Below are positions 26,032-33,530 of a stretch of 64,000 bases of DNA, piece by piece. Each line of letters starts with the position of its first letter. The stretch's first letter is position 1. The notes under the pieces are model-generated. The model made no database searches, was not told the DNA's origin, and saw nothing but the letters and a program-made list of their open reading frames with translations. Position numbers and translations under genes: made by a program. The stretch comes from Nocardia rosealba (GTDB lineage: Bacteria > Actinomycetota > Actinomycetes > Mycobacteriales > Mycobacteriaceae): positions 558,001 through 622,000 of the forward strand of contig NZ_JAIWNA010000001.1 in the NCBI RefSeq assembly GCF_020216065.1, in the 5' to 3' direction.

Positions 26032-27027
26032 ATGCCTAATTCGATCCTGTGGATCGGACTGGTCGTTCTGTGGGTATTCGTCCTGTTCCCGATCCTCGCG
26101 GACCGGCATCCCCGGATCCGCCGCACCACCGACGCTGCACTCGCCACGCGCGTGCTGCACCGTGGCGGGGCCGAACGACGGATTCGCATCGGGGCGGCGG
26201 GCGGACACGAGAGTGACCCCGACTATCGCCCCCGTGTGCTGACCAAGCGCCCCCACCGTACCGATTCGGAGGATCGGATGACGACCGATGAGCCCGTCAC
26301 CGAAGGCGATGACGAAAAGCCCACCGTCACAGCAGAACTCGACGACATCGAGCACGGCCCCGACGAAGAACCCGGCGACGACGCCGAACTCACCGCCACC
26401 GAGGCCGACGACGAAGCGGCCGAACCGGATTCGGTCGAGACCGGCGTGGAAGAACCGCCGGTCTCGGCGCGCATCCCACCCGCACCACCCGCCCGCCTCG
26501 ACGACCTACCCGAACCCGCCGCGCTCGACGACGACGAGGACTTCGTGCCGTCGCGGCGCGGACGCGGCGGCTACGACCCCGAGGCCGACGCCATCGCCCG
26601 CGCCGCCCGCTACAGCTTCCGCCAGCGCGCGGTACTCGGCCTCATCATCGCCGTCATCCTGTTCGCCGCCTTCGGTCTGCTGCTGAACTCGATGTTCTGG
26701 TGGGCCTGCGGCCTGTCCGCCGCCGTGCTCGCCGGCTACCTGGCGTACCTGCGCAAGCAGGTGCACGTCGAGGAGGAGATCCGGCGCCGCCGCATGGCCC
26801 GCCTCGCGCGCGGCCGCACCCGCGAAACCGCCACCGCCACCCCCGAGGCGGCCACCACCCGCCGCACCATGGACCGCGACACCGCCCGCGCCCTGCGCCG
26901 CCGCTCCACCCTGCTCGACACCGACGACGAGGACCCGATGTTCGAACACCTCGAAACCTTCGATCCCGCCACCGCCCGAGCACTGCGCCACCGGGTCTCC
27001 GACCTCGGTCGAGCCGTCGGCGAATAA
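26032..27027 (+). CDS. glpR: Divisome membrane protein, GlpR/SepX-like
   Basis: 331 residues. N-terminal TM (MPNSILWIGLVVLWVFVLFPIL) followed by a basic HPRIRRT stretch, a ~150-residue acidic Glu/Asp/Pro-rich disordered region, then RQRAVLGLIIAVILFAAFGLLL and a second hydrophobic segment, and a basic tail with RALRHRVSDLGRAVGE. This layout matches Rv0996 and GlpR/SepX, the receptor of Glp at the division site. GGGAGG (26015-26020) serves ATG 26032; nearer ATG 26023 is too close to the RBS. Immediate neighbourhood with glp supports function. Confidence 0.82.
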   Translation: MPNSILWIGLVVLWVFVLFPILADRHPRIRRTTDAALATRVLHRGGAERRIRIGAAGGHESDPDYRPRVLTKRPHRTDSEDRMTTDEPVTEGDDEKPTVTAELDDIEHGPDEEPGDDAELTATEADDEAAEPDSVETGVEEPPVSARIPPAPPARLDDLPEPAALDDDEDFVPSRRGRGGYDPEADAIARAARYSFRQRAVLGLIIAVILFAAFGLLLNSMFWWACGLSAAVLAGYLAYLRKQVHVEEEIRRRRMARLARGRTRETATATPEAATTRRTMDRDTARALRRRSTLLDTDDEDPMFEHLETFDPATARALRHRVSDLGRAVGE

Positions 27028-27114
27028 CCGGCAAAACAGCAGGTCAGCACACCGATTCGGTATCCGGCCGCACCGCCTGATACAGTGTCACAGCGCGGTT
27101 CGCCAGAGCCGCAC

Positions 27115-27187
27115 GGGGCTATAGCGCAGTTGGTAGCGCGTCTCGTTCGCATCGAGAAGGTCAGGGGTTCGATTCCCCTTAGCTCCA
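27115..27187 (+). tRNA. tRNA-Ala (CGC anticodon)
   Basis: 73 nt fold as a full cloverleaf: acceptor GGGGCTA/TAGCTCC, D arm GCGC...GCGC, anticodon stem TCTCG/CGAGA with loop TTCGCAT (anticodon CGC reading GCG), variable loop AGGTC, T arm AGGGG-TTCGATT-CCCCT, then A. CCA is not fully encoded. A GATACAGT element upstream (around 27080) may be the -10 box. Confidence 0.95.
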
Positions 27188-27192
27188 CTCCA

Positions 27193-27228
27193 GCCTCCCA
27201 CTTGTTCACGCAAGTGGGAGGCTTTTTT
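27193..27228 (+). terminator. Intrinsic terminator of tRNA-Ala
   Basis: GCCTCCCACTTG (27193-27204) and CAAGTGGGAGGC (27211-27222) pair perfectly with a 6-nt loop, followed by six T. Confidence 0.95.
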
Positions 27229-27260
27229 CATGCGCGCGGACCGGTGTCGTAGCGGCCGCG

Positions 27261-28130
27261 TCAGCGGGTGAGCAGGGCACGGATCTCCGTGGCGACCAGT
27301 GCTGGGTCCTGTTCGGCCATGAAGTGGCCTGCCTCGACCGTGCGATGTCGCAGATCGGGAGCCCATGCTTTCCAGAGGGCGGTGGCGTCGTAGCCGAGGG
27401 CGGCACCCCAGTCCTGTTGCAGCACGGTGACCGGCATGGTGAGGGTATTGCCCGCTGCTCGGTCGGCGCGATCGTGGTCGACGTCGACAGTGGCCGAGGC
27501 GCGGTAGTCGGCGACGATGGACGGGACCGCTGCCCGGCACGCGGCCAGGTAGGTGTCGCGGACCTCCGCGGGGAGGGCCTGCGGATCGAGGGTCCAGGCG
27601 TCGAGGAAGTAGCCGAAGAACTCGTCGGACGCGGCCGCGATCATCCGTTCCGGCAGACCCGGCGGCTGCGCCATCAGATACAGGTGGAAGCCGACAGCAC
27701 CGGCGGTCCCGTGCAGCGCATCCCACATGTCGAGGGTGGGCAGTACGTCCAAGCAGGCGAGATGAGTGATGACCTCCGGGTGATCCAGCCCGGCCCGGAA
27801 GGCCACCAGCGCACCGCGGTCATGCCCGACCAGCGCGAAGCGATCATGGCCGAGCGCTCGGGCCAGCGCCACGATGTCGGCGGCCATGACGCGCTTGCTG
27901 TAGGTGTCGCCGTCGTCGAGCGGCTTGTCGCTGGCGCCGTAACCGCGCAGGTCGGGGCAGATGACGGTGTGTTCGGTCGCGAGGTCGGCGGCGACGTGCC
28001 GCCACATCAGATGGGTCTGCGGGAAACCGTGCAGCAGCACGATCGGGCTGCCCGAACCGCCGACAGCCGCCGACAGCCGCACCCCGTCGGCTACCTCGAT
28101 GATGTGGGTCTCGAAGTGGGGGAAAATCAT
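27261..28130 (-). CDS. Alpha/beta hydrolase, haloacetate-dehalogenase or epoxide-hydrolase type
   Basis: 289 residues. HGFPQTHLMWRHVA (oxyanion region), RGYGASD, nucleophile Asp in VGHDRGALVAF, and C-terminal His in EAGHFMAEQ make an Asp-Asp/Glu-His triad. The Asp nucleophile (not Ser) points to dehalogenase- or epoxide-hydrolase-like activity rather than a lipase. Start ATG 28130 follows CGGAGCAACC. It is divergent from a BTAD regulator (58-bp gap), which may control it. Substrate unknown. Confidence 0.85.
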   Translation of the reverse strand: MIFPHFETHIIEVADGVRLSAAVGGSGSPIVLLHGFPQTHLMWRHVAADLATEHTVICPDLRGYGASDKPLDDGDTYSKRVMAADIVALARALGHDRFALVGHDRGALVAFRAGLDHPEVITHLACLDVLPTLDMWDALHGTAGAVGFHLYLMAQPPGLPERMIAAASDEFFGYFLDAWTLDPQALPAEVRDTYLAACRAAVPSIVADYRASATVDVDHDRADRAAGNTLTMPVTVLQQDWGAALGYDATALWKAWAPDLRHRTVEAGHFMAEQDPALVATEIRALLTR

Positions 28131-28188
28131 GGTTGCTCCGTTCACTCGTTCGGTCCTGTCCACGGTGCGTGCCGCGAATGAGCAACCG

Positions 28189-30150
28189 ATGAGCGTCGGT
28201 ACGGTACGTCAGGTGGAGATCGGTGTGTTCGGGGCGGTGCGGGCGCTCGACGCGGCCGGTGCGCCGGTCACGCTCGGTGGGCCGCGACAGCGCGCCGTAC
28301 TGGCCAGACTGGTCGCCGCCCACCGCCGGGTGGTCCCGGTCGACGTGCTGGTGGCAGACCTGTGGGAGGAACCACCCCGCGACCCGGTCGGCACTGTGCG
28401 CACCTTCGTCGCCGCATTGCGCCGCGGCCTCGAACCCGAGCGCGCACCACGCACGCCAGCCCGCGTGCTGGTTACCGAGGGGCCCGGTTACGCGCTACGC
28501 CTGCCCGACGACGCGGTGGACGTGTGGCGCTTCGCCCACACGGTGGAAGCGCTCGGCGACGCGCCGCCCGCCCGGATGGTGGCCGGACTGAGCGAAGCGC
28601 TGAGCTGGTGGCGCGGACCCGCTTACGCCGAAGCCGGCGACGCGCCGTGGGCGGTGGCGCCGCGGAGCCGGCTCACCGAACTGCGCTCGCTAGCGGTCGA
28701 GCGGCTGGCCGCGGCGCGGATCGAACTCGGTGACACGGGCGCCGCCGTCGCCGATCTGGACGCGCACGTCGTCGAACACCCGTGGCGGGAGGACGCCTGG
28801 CACCTGCTTGCGCTGGCGCTGTACCGCGCCGGTCGGCAGGCCGACGCCCTCACGGTGCTGCGGCGCGCACGGGCGATGCTGCGCGACCACCTCGGCCTCG
28901 AACCCGGCCCGCGCCTGTCCCGGCTGGAACAAGACGTCCTGCGCCAGGCTGGATACCTCGACCGCACCGGTGACGCGGCCCGGCTGTGGGCGCAGGCGAC
29001 CGCCGCCTACGACAGCACCGTCTCCGACCGCGTCCGGCTCGAATCCACGGTCGGTCTGATGCGCGACCTGGCCGTCACCGGCGGTGCGGGACTCGATGCG
29101 GCACAGCGGCATCGGGCCGCGGCAGTCACCGCCGCCGAACAACTCGGCGACCCGATCCTGACCGCGCGCGTGATCGGCGCCTACGACGTCCCCGCCGTGT
29201 GGCCCCGCGCCGACGACCCGCCCCGGGCCCGATCGCTGGTCCGCAGCGCCGAACGCGCGCTCGCCGCGATTCCGGACGGGCCCGCCGCGCTGCGCTGCCG
29301 ACTGCTGGCGACGATCGCAGTGGAATCGCGCGGCGTCGACGCCGGACCCCGTGCCGAACGCGCCGCAGCCGAAGCCGAACGTTCGGCGCGCGAAATGGGG
29401 GACGCGCCACTGCTGGCCTACGCCTTGAACGGTGTCTACATGCAGAGCTTCGCCCGCACCGGCCTGGCCGCCGAACGTGCGGTGCTCGGAGAGCGTTTGG
29501 TGGTCCTCGGCGAGGAGCACGGCTTGGTCCGCACTGCCGTCCTCGGTCACCTCATCAACCTGCAATCTGCCTGTGCCACAAATGATCTCACGCTGGCCGA
29601 CACTCAAGCCCAGGCGGCCGACGAGCTGTCTACCCGGCACGACCTGCCGCTGGTCGGTGTCTTCACCACCTGGTACCGAGCCCTGCGCACAGCGGTCACC
29701 GAGCCCTTCGACCAGGCGCGCGACGCGTACCTGCGCGCCGCCGAACTCCTGCCGGGATCCGGGATGCCTGGCCTGGCCGACGGACTGCTGCCCCTGGCGC
29801 TGCTCGGCCTACACCTGCAACACCACCGCTCGTTCCGGCCCGAGCCGGGCACGGAGTGGGGCCCGGCGGAGCCGTGGATCCGTCCGCTGCTCCTGGCCGA
29901 AGCCGGCGATCTCGCAGCCGCGCGCCTCGCCCTGCGCGGCCTGCCCGATCCACCGAGAGATCCGCATGCCGAAGCACTCTGGTGCGTCCTCGGCCGCGCC
30001 GCGCTGCTGGTCGGTGACCAGGACACCATCGCCCGCGCCCACACCGCCCTGCTACCCGCGGCCGCCGAATCCGCAGGCGCGGCAGGCGGATTGTTCACGG
30101 CCGGTCCCGTCGCCGACTACCTCGCGGAACTGGAAGCAGCCCGGAACTGA
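28189..30150 (+). CDS. BTAD-domain transcriptional regulator (AfsR/SARP-like, no ATPase)
   Basis: 653 residues. N-terminal OmpR-like winged helix (IGVFGAVRALDAAGAPVTLGGPRQRAVLARLVA, GTVRTFVAALRRGLEP, LVTEGPGYALRLPDD), the bacterial transcriptional activator (BTAD) domain to ~residue 245 (WWRGPAYAEAG, REDAWHLLALALYRAGRQADALTVLRRARAML), then a helical Ala-rich repeat region of ~400 residues without a P-loop. Start ATG 28189 is the only well-placed start; upstream in-frame ATG 27961 lies inside the opposite gene. Probably controls the divergent hydrolase; GAGCAACC occurs before both starts. Confidence 0.85.
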   Translation: MSVGTVRQVEIGVFGAVRALDAAGAPVTLGGPRQRAVLARLVAAHRRVVPVDVLVADLWEEPPRDPVGTVRTFVAALRRGLEPERAPRTPARVLVTEGPGYALRLPDDAVDVWRFAHTVEALGDAPPARMVAGLSEALSWWRGPAYAEAGDAPWAVAPRSRLTELRSLAVERLAAARIELGDTGAAVADLDAHVVEHPWREDAWHLLALALYRAGRQADALTVLRRARAMLRDHLGLEPGPRLSRLEQDVLRQAGYLDRTGDAARLWAQATAAYDSTVSDRVRLESTVGLMRDLAVTGGAGLDAAQRHRAAAVTAAEQLGDPILTARVIGAYDVPAVWPRADDPPRARSLVRSAERALAAIPDGPAALRCRLLATIAVESRGVDAGPRAERAAAEAERSAREMGDAPLLAYALNGVYMQSFARTGLAAERAVLGERLVVLGEEHGLVRTAVLGHLINLQSACATNDLTLADTQAQAADELSTRHDLPLVGVFTTWYRALRTAVTEPFDQARDAYLRAAELLPGSGMPGLADGLLPLALLGLHLQHHRSFRPEPGTEWGPAEPWIRPLLLAEAGDLAAARLALRGLPDPPRDPHAEALWCVLGRAALLVGDQDTIARAHTALLPAAAESAGAAGGLFTAGPVADYLAELEAARN

Positions 30151-30335
30151 CGACCTCGCGCACCCCGCGACGGGTCCACTGTCGGGGTCGGAGCGGTCGA
30201 AGACGACCTTCCAGTCATGGGGGCGAGGTTCGAGGGCGGGGAAGACCACCGCCGGTGACTTACCATTTGGTCAATTCGCTGGAGAGTCGCTGCGAGGCAG
30301 TCGGCCCCACTCACCTCCGATCCAGGGCAGGCGCA
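30151..30335. other. Intergenic region with ACCA-TT-TGGT dyad
   Basis: 185 bp between the BTAD regulator and the SDR gene. A TTACCATTTGGTCAA segment (30256-30270) contains ACCA-TT-TGGT, a short dyad that could be an operator for the SDR gene. Nothing else was seen. Confidence 0.4.
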
Positions 30336-31184
30336 ATGAACAATCCCGTGACGAAGGTTCTTCTCAATCCCGCACCTTCCGCCAAATCCGTGCTGGGTGC
30401 GGCTCTTTCGGGACCGGTCGACCTCAGCGGGAAAGTCGTCGTGCTGACCGGGGCGTCGTCGGGGATCGGTGAGACCACCGCGCATCTGCTGGCGAGCCAC
30501 GGTGCCCACATCGTCGCCGTCGCCCGTGATCGGGAGCGGCTCGACCAGGTCTGCGCCGATATCGCCGCCGCGGGCGGGAGCGCGCACGCGGTGTCGTGCG
30601 ATATGACGGACGCCGATCAGGTCAGCGAACTGGCCACGACGGTGCTCGACCTGTTCGGGGTGCCAGACATCATCATCAACAACGCGGGACGCTCGATCCG
30701 GCGCACGGCGCTCGACGCCGCCGAACGGGCGCACGACTACGAACGGACCATGGCGGTCAACTACTTCGGGCCCGTCCGGTTGACGCTGGCGATGCTTCCC
30801 GCGCTGCGCCTGGTGAACCGCGGCCACATCATCAACATCGGTACCTGGGGAACCACCGCCGGGGTGATGCCGAAATTCAGCGCCTACCACGCTTCCAAAG
30901 CCGCGCTCGCCGCCTTCGGCCGCAGTGTCGGCGCGGAATGTCACGGCACCGGCATCAAGGTGACCACAATCGGATTCCCGCTCGTGCGCACTCCGATGAT
31001 CAGTCCCACCGCCGAGTACGACAGCCAAGCGGCCCTCACTCCCGACCAGGCCGCGCAGTGGGTGCTCACCGCTGTCCGGGATCAGCCGGTCGAGCTGTAC
31101 CCCGTCTACGCCGGAGTGCTGCGACTGATGTCGGCCCTCTCCCCGCGCCTCACCGACGCTGTCGTCCGAGCCGCCGGGATCTGA
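30336..31184 (+). CDS. Short-chain dehydrogenase/reductase
   Basis: 282 residues from ATG 30336. Classical SDR: VVVLTGASSGIGETTAH (NAD(P)-binding), IIINNAGRS, catalytic IINIGTW...YHASKAALAAFGRS with Tyr and Lys of YxxxK, and a hydrophobic C-terminal tail (VYAGVLRLMSALSP) that may touch the membrane. Substrate cannot be read. An upstream ATG at 30255 would add an unconserved leader. It ends 8 bp from the convergent GtrA-like gene. Confidence 0.85.
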   Translation: MNNPVTKVLLNPAPSAKSVLGAALSGPVDLSGKVVVLTGASSGIGETTAHLLASHGAHIVAVARDRERLDQVCADIAAAGGSAHAVSCDMTDADQVSELATTVLDLFGVPDIIINNAGRSIRRTALDAAERAHDYERTMAVNYFGPVRLTLAMLPALRLVNRGHIINIGTWGTTAGVMPKFSAYHASKAALAAFGRSVGAECHGTGIKVTTIGFPLVRTPMISPTAEYDSQAALTPDQAAQWVLTAVRDQPVELYPVYAGVLRLMSALSPRLTDAVVRAAGI

Positions 31185-31192
31185 GCCGGGGA

Positions 31193-31669
31193 TCAGAAGA
31201 CCAGGTAGCGGAGGCTCAGGAAGCGGGCCAGGCCGACGGCGGCCATGATCGCGAGCATGGCGCCGGCCTGGGTGAGGTCGTCGAGGGTGGGGGCGAAGGA
31301 TTCGAGGGCGGCCAGGGCGGCTGTGGTGATGCCCAGGCCGATCAGTGCGAGGCCGCCGCCCTCATATTGGGCCGTGAACCAGGGGACAGCCGTGGTGCGG
31401 AAGGTGAGGCGGCGGTGTAGTTCGTTGGCTATCACCGTGCTCACCACGGAGCCCGCGACATTGGCGGGGAGGGGGCCGAGGCCGGTGCAGGACATGAACA
31501 GCAGCACGTAGGCGATGTTGCTGACCCCACCGACCACCGCGAAGCGCAGCAGCTGGGCGACGGCATGGTCGCCGAGCGCGAACCGGCGGCCCCAGGCGTA
31601 CAGACGGGACCAGTCCGGCGCGGGGGCGACGAGGGGACCGAAGACGGGGGCGATGGCGATGCTGTTCAC
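31193..31669 (-). CDS. GtrA-like four-TM membrane protein
   Basis: 158 residues from GTG 31669. Four hydrophobic segments and the GtrA pattern LLRFAVVGGVSNIAYVLLF, NELHRRLTFR, and a final FLSLRYLVF. GtrA proteins help flip polyprenyl-phosphate-linked sugars. The GTG lies exactly 7 nt after a GACGGT -10-like box and has no RBS, so the mRNA is probably leaderless. A longer frame from 31732 would place the GTCAG operator inside the coding sequence and is rejected. Confidence 0.8.
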   Translation of the reverse strand: MNSIAIAPVFGPLVAPAPDWSRLYAWGRRFALGDHAVAQLLRFAVVGGVSNIAYVLLFMSCTGLGPLPANVAGSVVSTVIANELHRRLTFRTTAVPWFTAQYEGGGLALIGLGITTAALAALESFAPTLDDLTQAGAMLAIMAAVGLARFLSLRYLVF

Positions 31670-31676
31670 GAGAGGA

Positions 31677-31719
31677 ACCGTCGCCCGATGCGCTGACGCG
31701 GACCTGACGCGGCACTGAC
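31677..31719 (-). promoter_or_regulatory. SARP-type promoter with three GTCAG repeats, driving the GtrA-like gene
   Basis: Read on the minus strand: GTCAG at 31719-31715, 31708-31704 and 31697-31693 (11-bp period), 10 bp, then GACGGT (31682-31677), 7 nt, GTG start. Direct repeats at one helical turn overlapping the -35 zone are the known SARP operator layout. GTCAG differs from SARP heptamers I recall. Confidence 0.8.
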
Positions 31720-31750
31720 AGACATCGCACACGGTATGACGCTGATGTGT

Positions 31751-31805
31751 GTCAGGGGAGGTGTCAGGTCGCCGTCAGTGCGATGTCAGCCTGCCCGGCG
31801 ACTGT
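31751..31805 (+). promoter_or_regulatory. SARP-type promoter with GTCAG repeats, driving the ABC exporter
   Basis: GTCAG at 31763-31767, 31774-31778 and 31785-31789 (11-bp period) plus a further copy at 31751-31755, then 10 bp, GACTGT (31800-31805), 7 nt and ATG. The layout is the same, base for base in spacing, as the opposing promoter 32 bp away and as the promoter at 36727-36769. Confidence 0.82.
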
Positions 31806-31812
31806 TGCCGGC

Positions 31813-32757
31813 ATGAACAGCACAGCAATCGCCGCCTCGGGGCTGCGGAAGTCCTACGGGGACAAGAAAGTTCTCGACGGTATCGACATCACCGTCGAAG
31901 CGGGCAGCATCTTCTCCCTGCTCGGCCCGAACGGCGCGGGCAAGACCACCACCGTCAATGTGCTCACCACGCTGCTTCAGGTCGATGCGGGCACCGCGCG
32001 GGTGGCGGGCCACGACCTGATGGCCGAGACCAAGGCGGTCCGCAAGGCCATCGGCGTCACCGGGCAGTTCGCCGCCGTCGACGACCTGCTCACCGGTGCG
32101 GAGAACCTGCGGCTGATGGCCGACCTGCACCGCCTGCGCGGCGCCGCGGGTAAACGGGTGATCGCCGACCTGCTCGAGCGCTTCGATCTGGTCGAGTCGG
32201 CGAACAAGCAGGCGGGCAGCTACTCCGGCGGCATGCGCCGCAAGCTCGATCTGGCGATGACGCTGGTGACCAAGCCGCGGATCATCTTCCTCGACGAACC
32301 GACCACCGGCCTCGATCCCCGCAGCCGCCGCACCATGTGGGACATGGTGCGCGAACTGACCGACGAGGGCGTGACGATCTTCCTCACCACCCAGTACCTC
32401 GAGGAAGCCGATCAGCTGGCCGACAAGATCGCGGTGCTCGACCAGGGCCGCATCGTCGCCGAAGGCACCGCGAGCGAACTCAAGCGCCGAATTCCCGGCA
32501 GCCACATCAAGTTCCGCTTCCGCGCCGCCGCCGAACTCGCCGCCGCCGCGCGGGCTCTGGCCGGCTCCACCCCCGACGAGGAGTCGCTCACCCTGAGCGT
32601 CCCCGGCGACGGGGGAACGAAAAACCTTCGCGCCCTGATGGATCGGCTCGCCGCCCACGACCTCGAGGCCGACGAGGTCTCCATCCACACCCCCGATCTC
32701 GACGACGTTTTCCTCGCCCTTACCGGGCACGCAACCCAGGAGGCCGAAGCCCGATGA
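31813..32757 (+). CDS. ABC exporter ATP-binding protein, DrrA-like
   Basis: 314 residues. Walker A GPNGAGKTTTV, Q-loop, signature YSGGMRRKLDLAM, Walker B IIFLDEPTTGLDPRSRR, H-loop LTTQYLEEAD, and a C-terminal ~85-residue extension ending with a typical LDDVFLALTG. This is the daunorubicin-resistance (DrrA) class, which powers export of drugs or lipids. ATG 31813 sits 7 nt after a -10-like box with no RBS, as in leaderless mRNA. Its stop overlaps the permease gene (ATGA). Confidence 0.93.
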   Translation: MNSTAIAASGLRKSYGDKKVLDGIDITVEAGSIFSLLGPNGAGKTTTVNVLTTLLQVDAGTARVAGHDLMAETKAVRKAIGVTGQFAAVDDLLTGAENLRLMADLHRLRGAAGKRVIADLLERFDLVESANKQAGSYSGGMRRKLDLAMTLVTKPRIIFLDEPTTGLDPRSRRTMWDMVRELTDEGVTIFLTTQYLEEADQLADKIAVLDQGRIVAEGTASELKRRIPGSHIKFRFRAAAELAAAARALAGSTPDEESLTLSVPGDGGTKNLRALMDRLAAHDLEADEVSIHTPDLDDVFLALTGHATQEAEAR

Positions 32758-33530
32758 GCACCACCACGTCCAACCCGCTGTCCAGTGCCCTGTTCGATTC
32801 GTCGGTCATGTTGCGGCGCAACTTCACCCACATCACTCGCAGTCCGGTGACCATCTTCAACGCCGCGCTGATGCCGGTGATGATGATGCTGATCTTCGTC
32901 TACGTCTTCGGTGACGCCTTCGATGTCGGCGAGAACTACATCGACTACGCGGTGCCGGGCATGCTCATGCTCGCCATCAGCTACGGCCTGTCCGGCACGG
33001 CGGTGTCGGTGAGCTCGGACATGACCAAGGGCGTCATCAACCGGTTCAAGGTGATGGATGTGTCGCGCGGTGCCGTGCTCACCGGGCATGTCGCGGCCAG
33101 CATCGTCACCAATGTGATCGCCCTGACGGCCGTGCTCGGCGTCGGTTTCGCGCTCGGGTTCCGTTCACCGGCGAGCGCGGTGCAGTGGCTCGGCGCGCTC
33201 GGTGTGCTGCTGGCGACCGCCTTCGCCGCCGCCTGGCTGACCGTCGCCCTCGGCATGGCCGCCAAGACCCCGGAGGCCGCGGGCATGTCGGTGGTTCCGC
33301 TGCTCATGCTGCCCTTCCTGAGCAGCGCGATCGTACCCGCCGAGAAGATGGGCCCCGGTGTGCGGCAGTTCGCCGAGTACCAGCCCTTCACGCCGATCAT
33401 CGAATCGGTGCGTGGCTTCCTGGCCGGTACGCCGTCGGGCGGCCACACCATCGCCGCCTTCGCCTGGTGCGCGGGCTTCGCGGTGATCGGCTATGTGTGG
33501 TCGCGCTCGACCTTCAGCAAGCGAGTGTGA
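32754..33530 (+). CDS. ABC-2 type exporter permease, DrrB-like
   Basis: 258 residues with six predicted TM segments and the DrrB motif YVFGDAFDVGENYIDYAVPGMLML, followed by VPAEKMGPGVRQFAEYQPFTPIIESVRG. It is coupled to the ATPase gene by ATGA. Its 3' end overlaps the convergent SARP gene by 17 bp (33514-33530). Together the pair should form a two-plus-two ABC exporter; the substrate is unknown. Confidence 0.93.
   Translation: MSTTTSNPLSSALFDSSVMLRRNFTHITRSPVTIFNAALMPVMMMLIFVYVFGDAFDVGENYIDYAVPGMLMLAISYGLSGTAVSVSSDMTKGVINRFKVMDVSRGAVLTGHVAASIVTNVIALTAVLGVGFALGFRSPASAVQWLGALGVLLATAFAAAWLTVALGMAAKTPEAAGMSVVPLLMLPFLSSAIVPAEKMGPGVRQFAEYQPFTPIIESVRGFLAGTPSGGHTIAAFAWCAGFAVIGYVWSRSTFSKRV

Noticed and set aside
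31670..31732. GTG 31732 as start of the GtrA-like gene
   Set aside because: The GTCAG repeats and -10-like box would fall inside the coding region; the extra residues are not GtrA-like.
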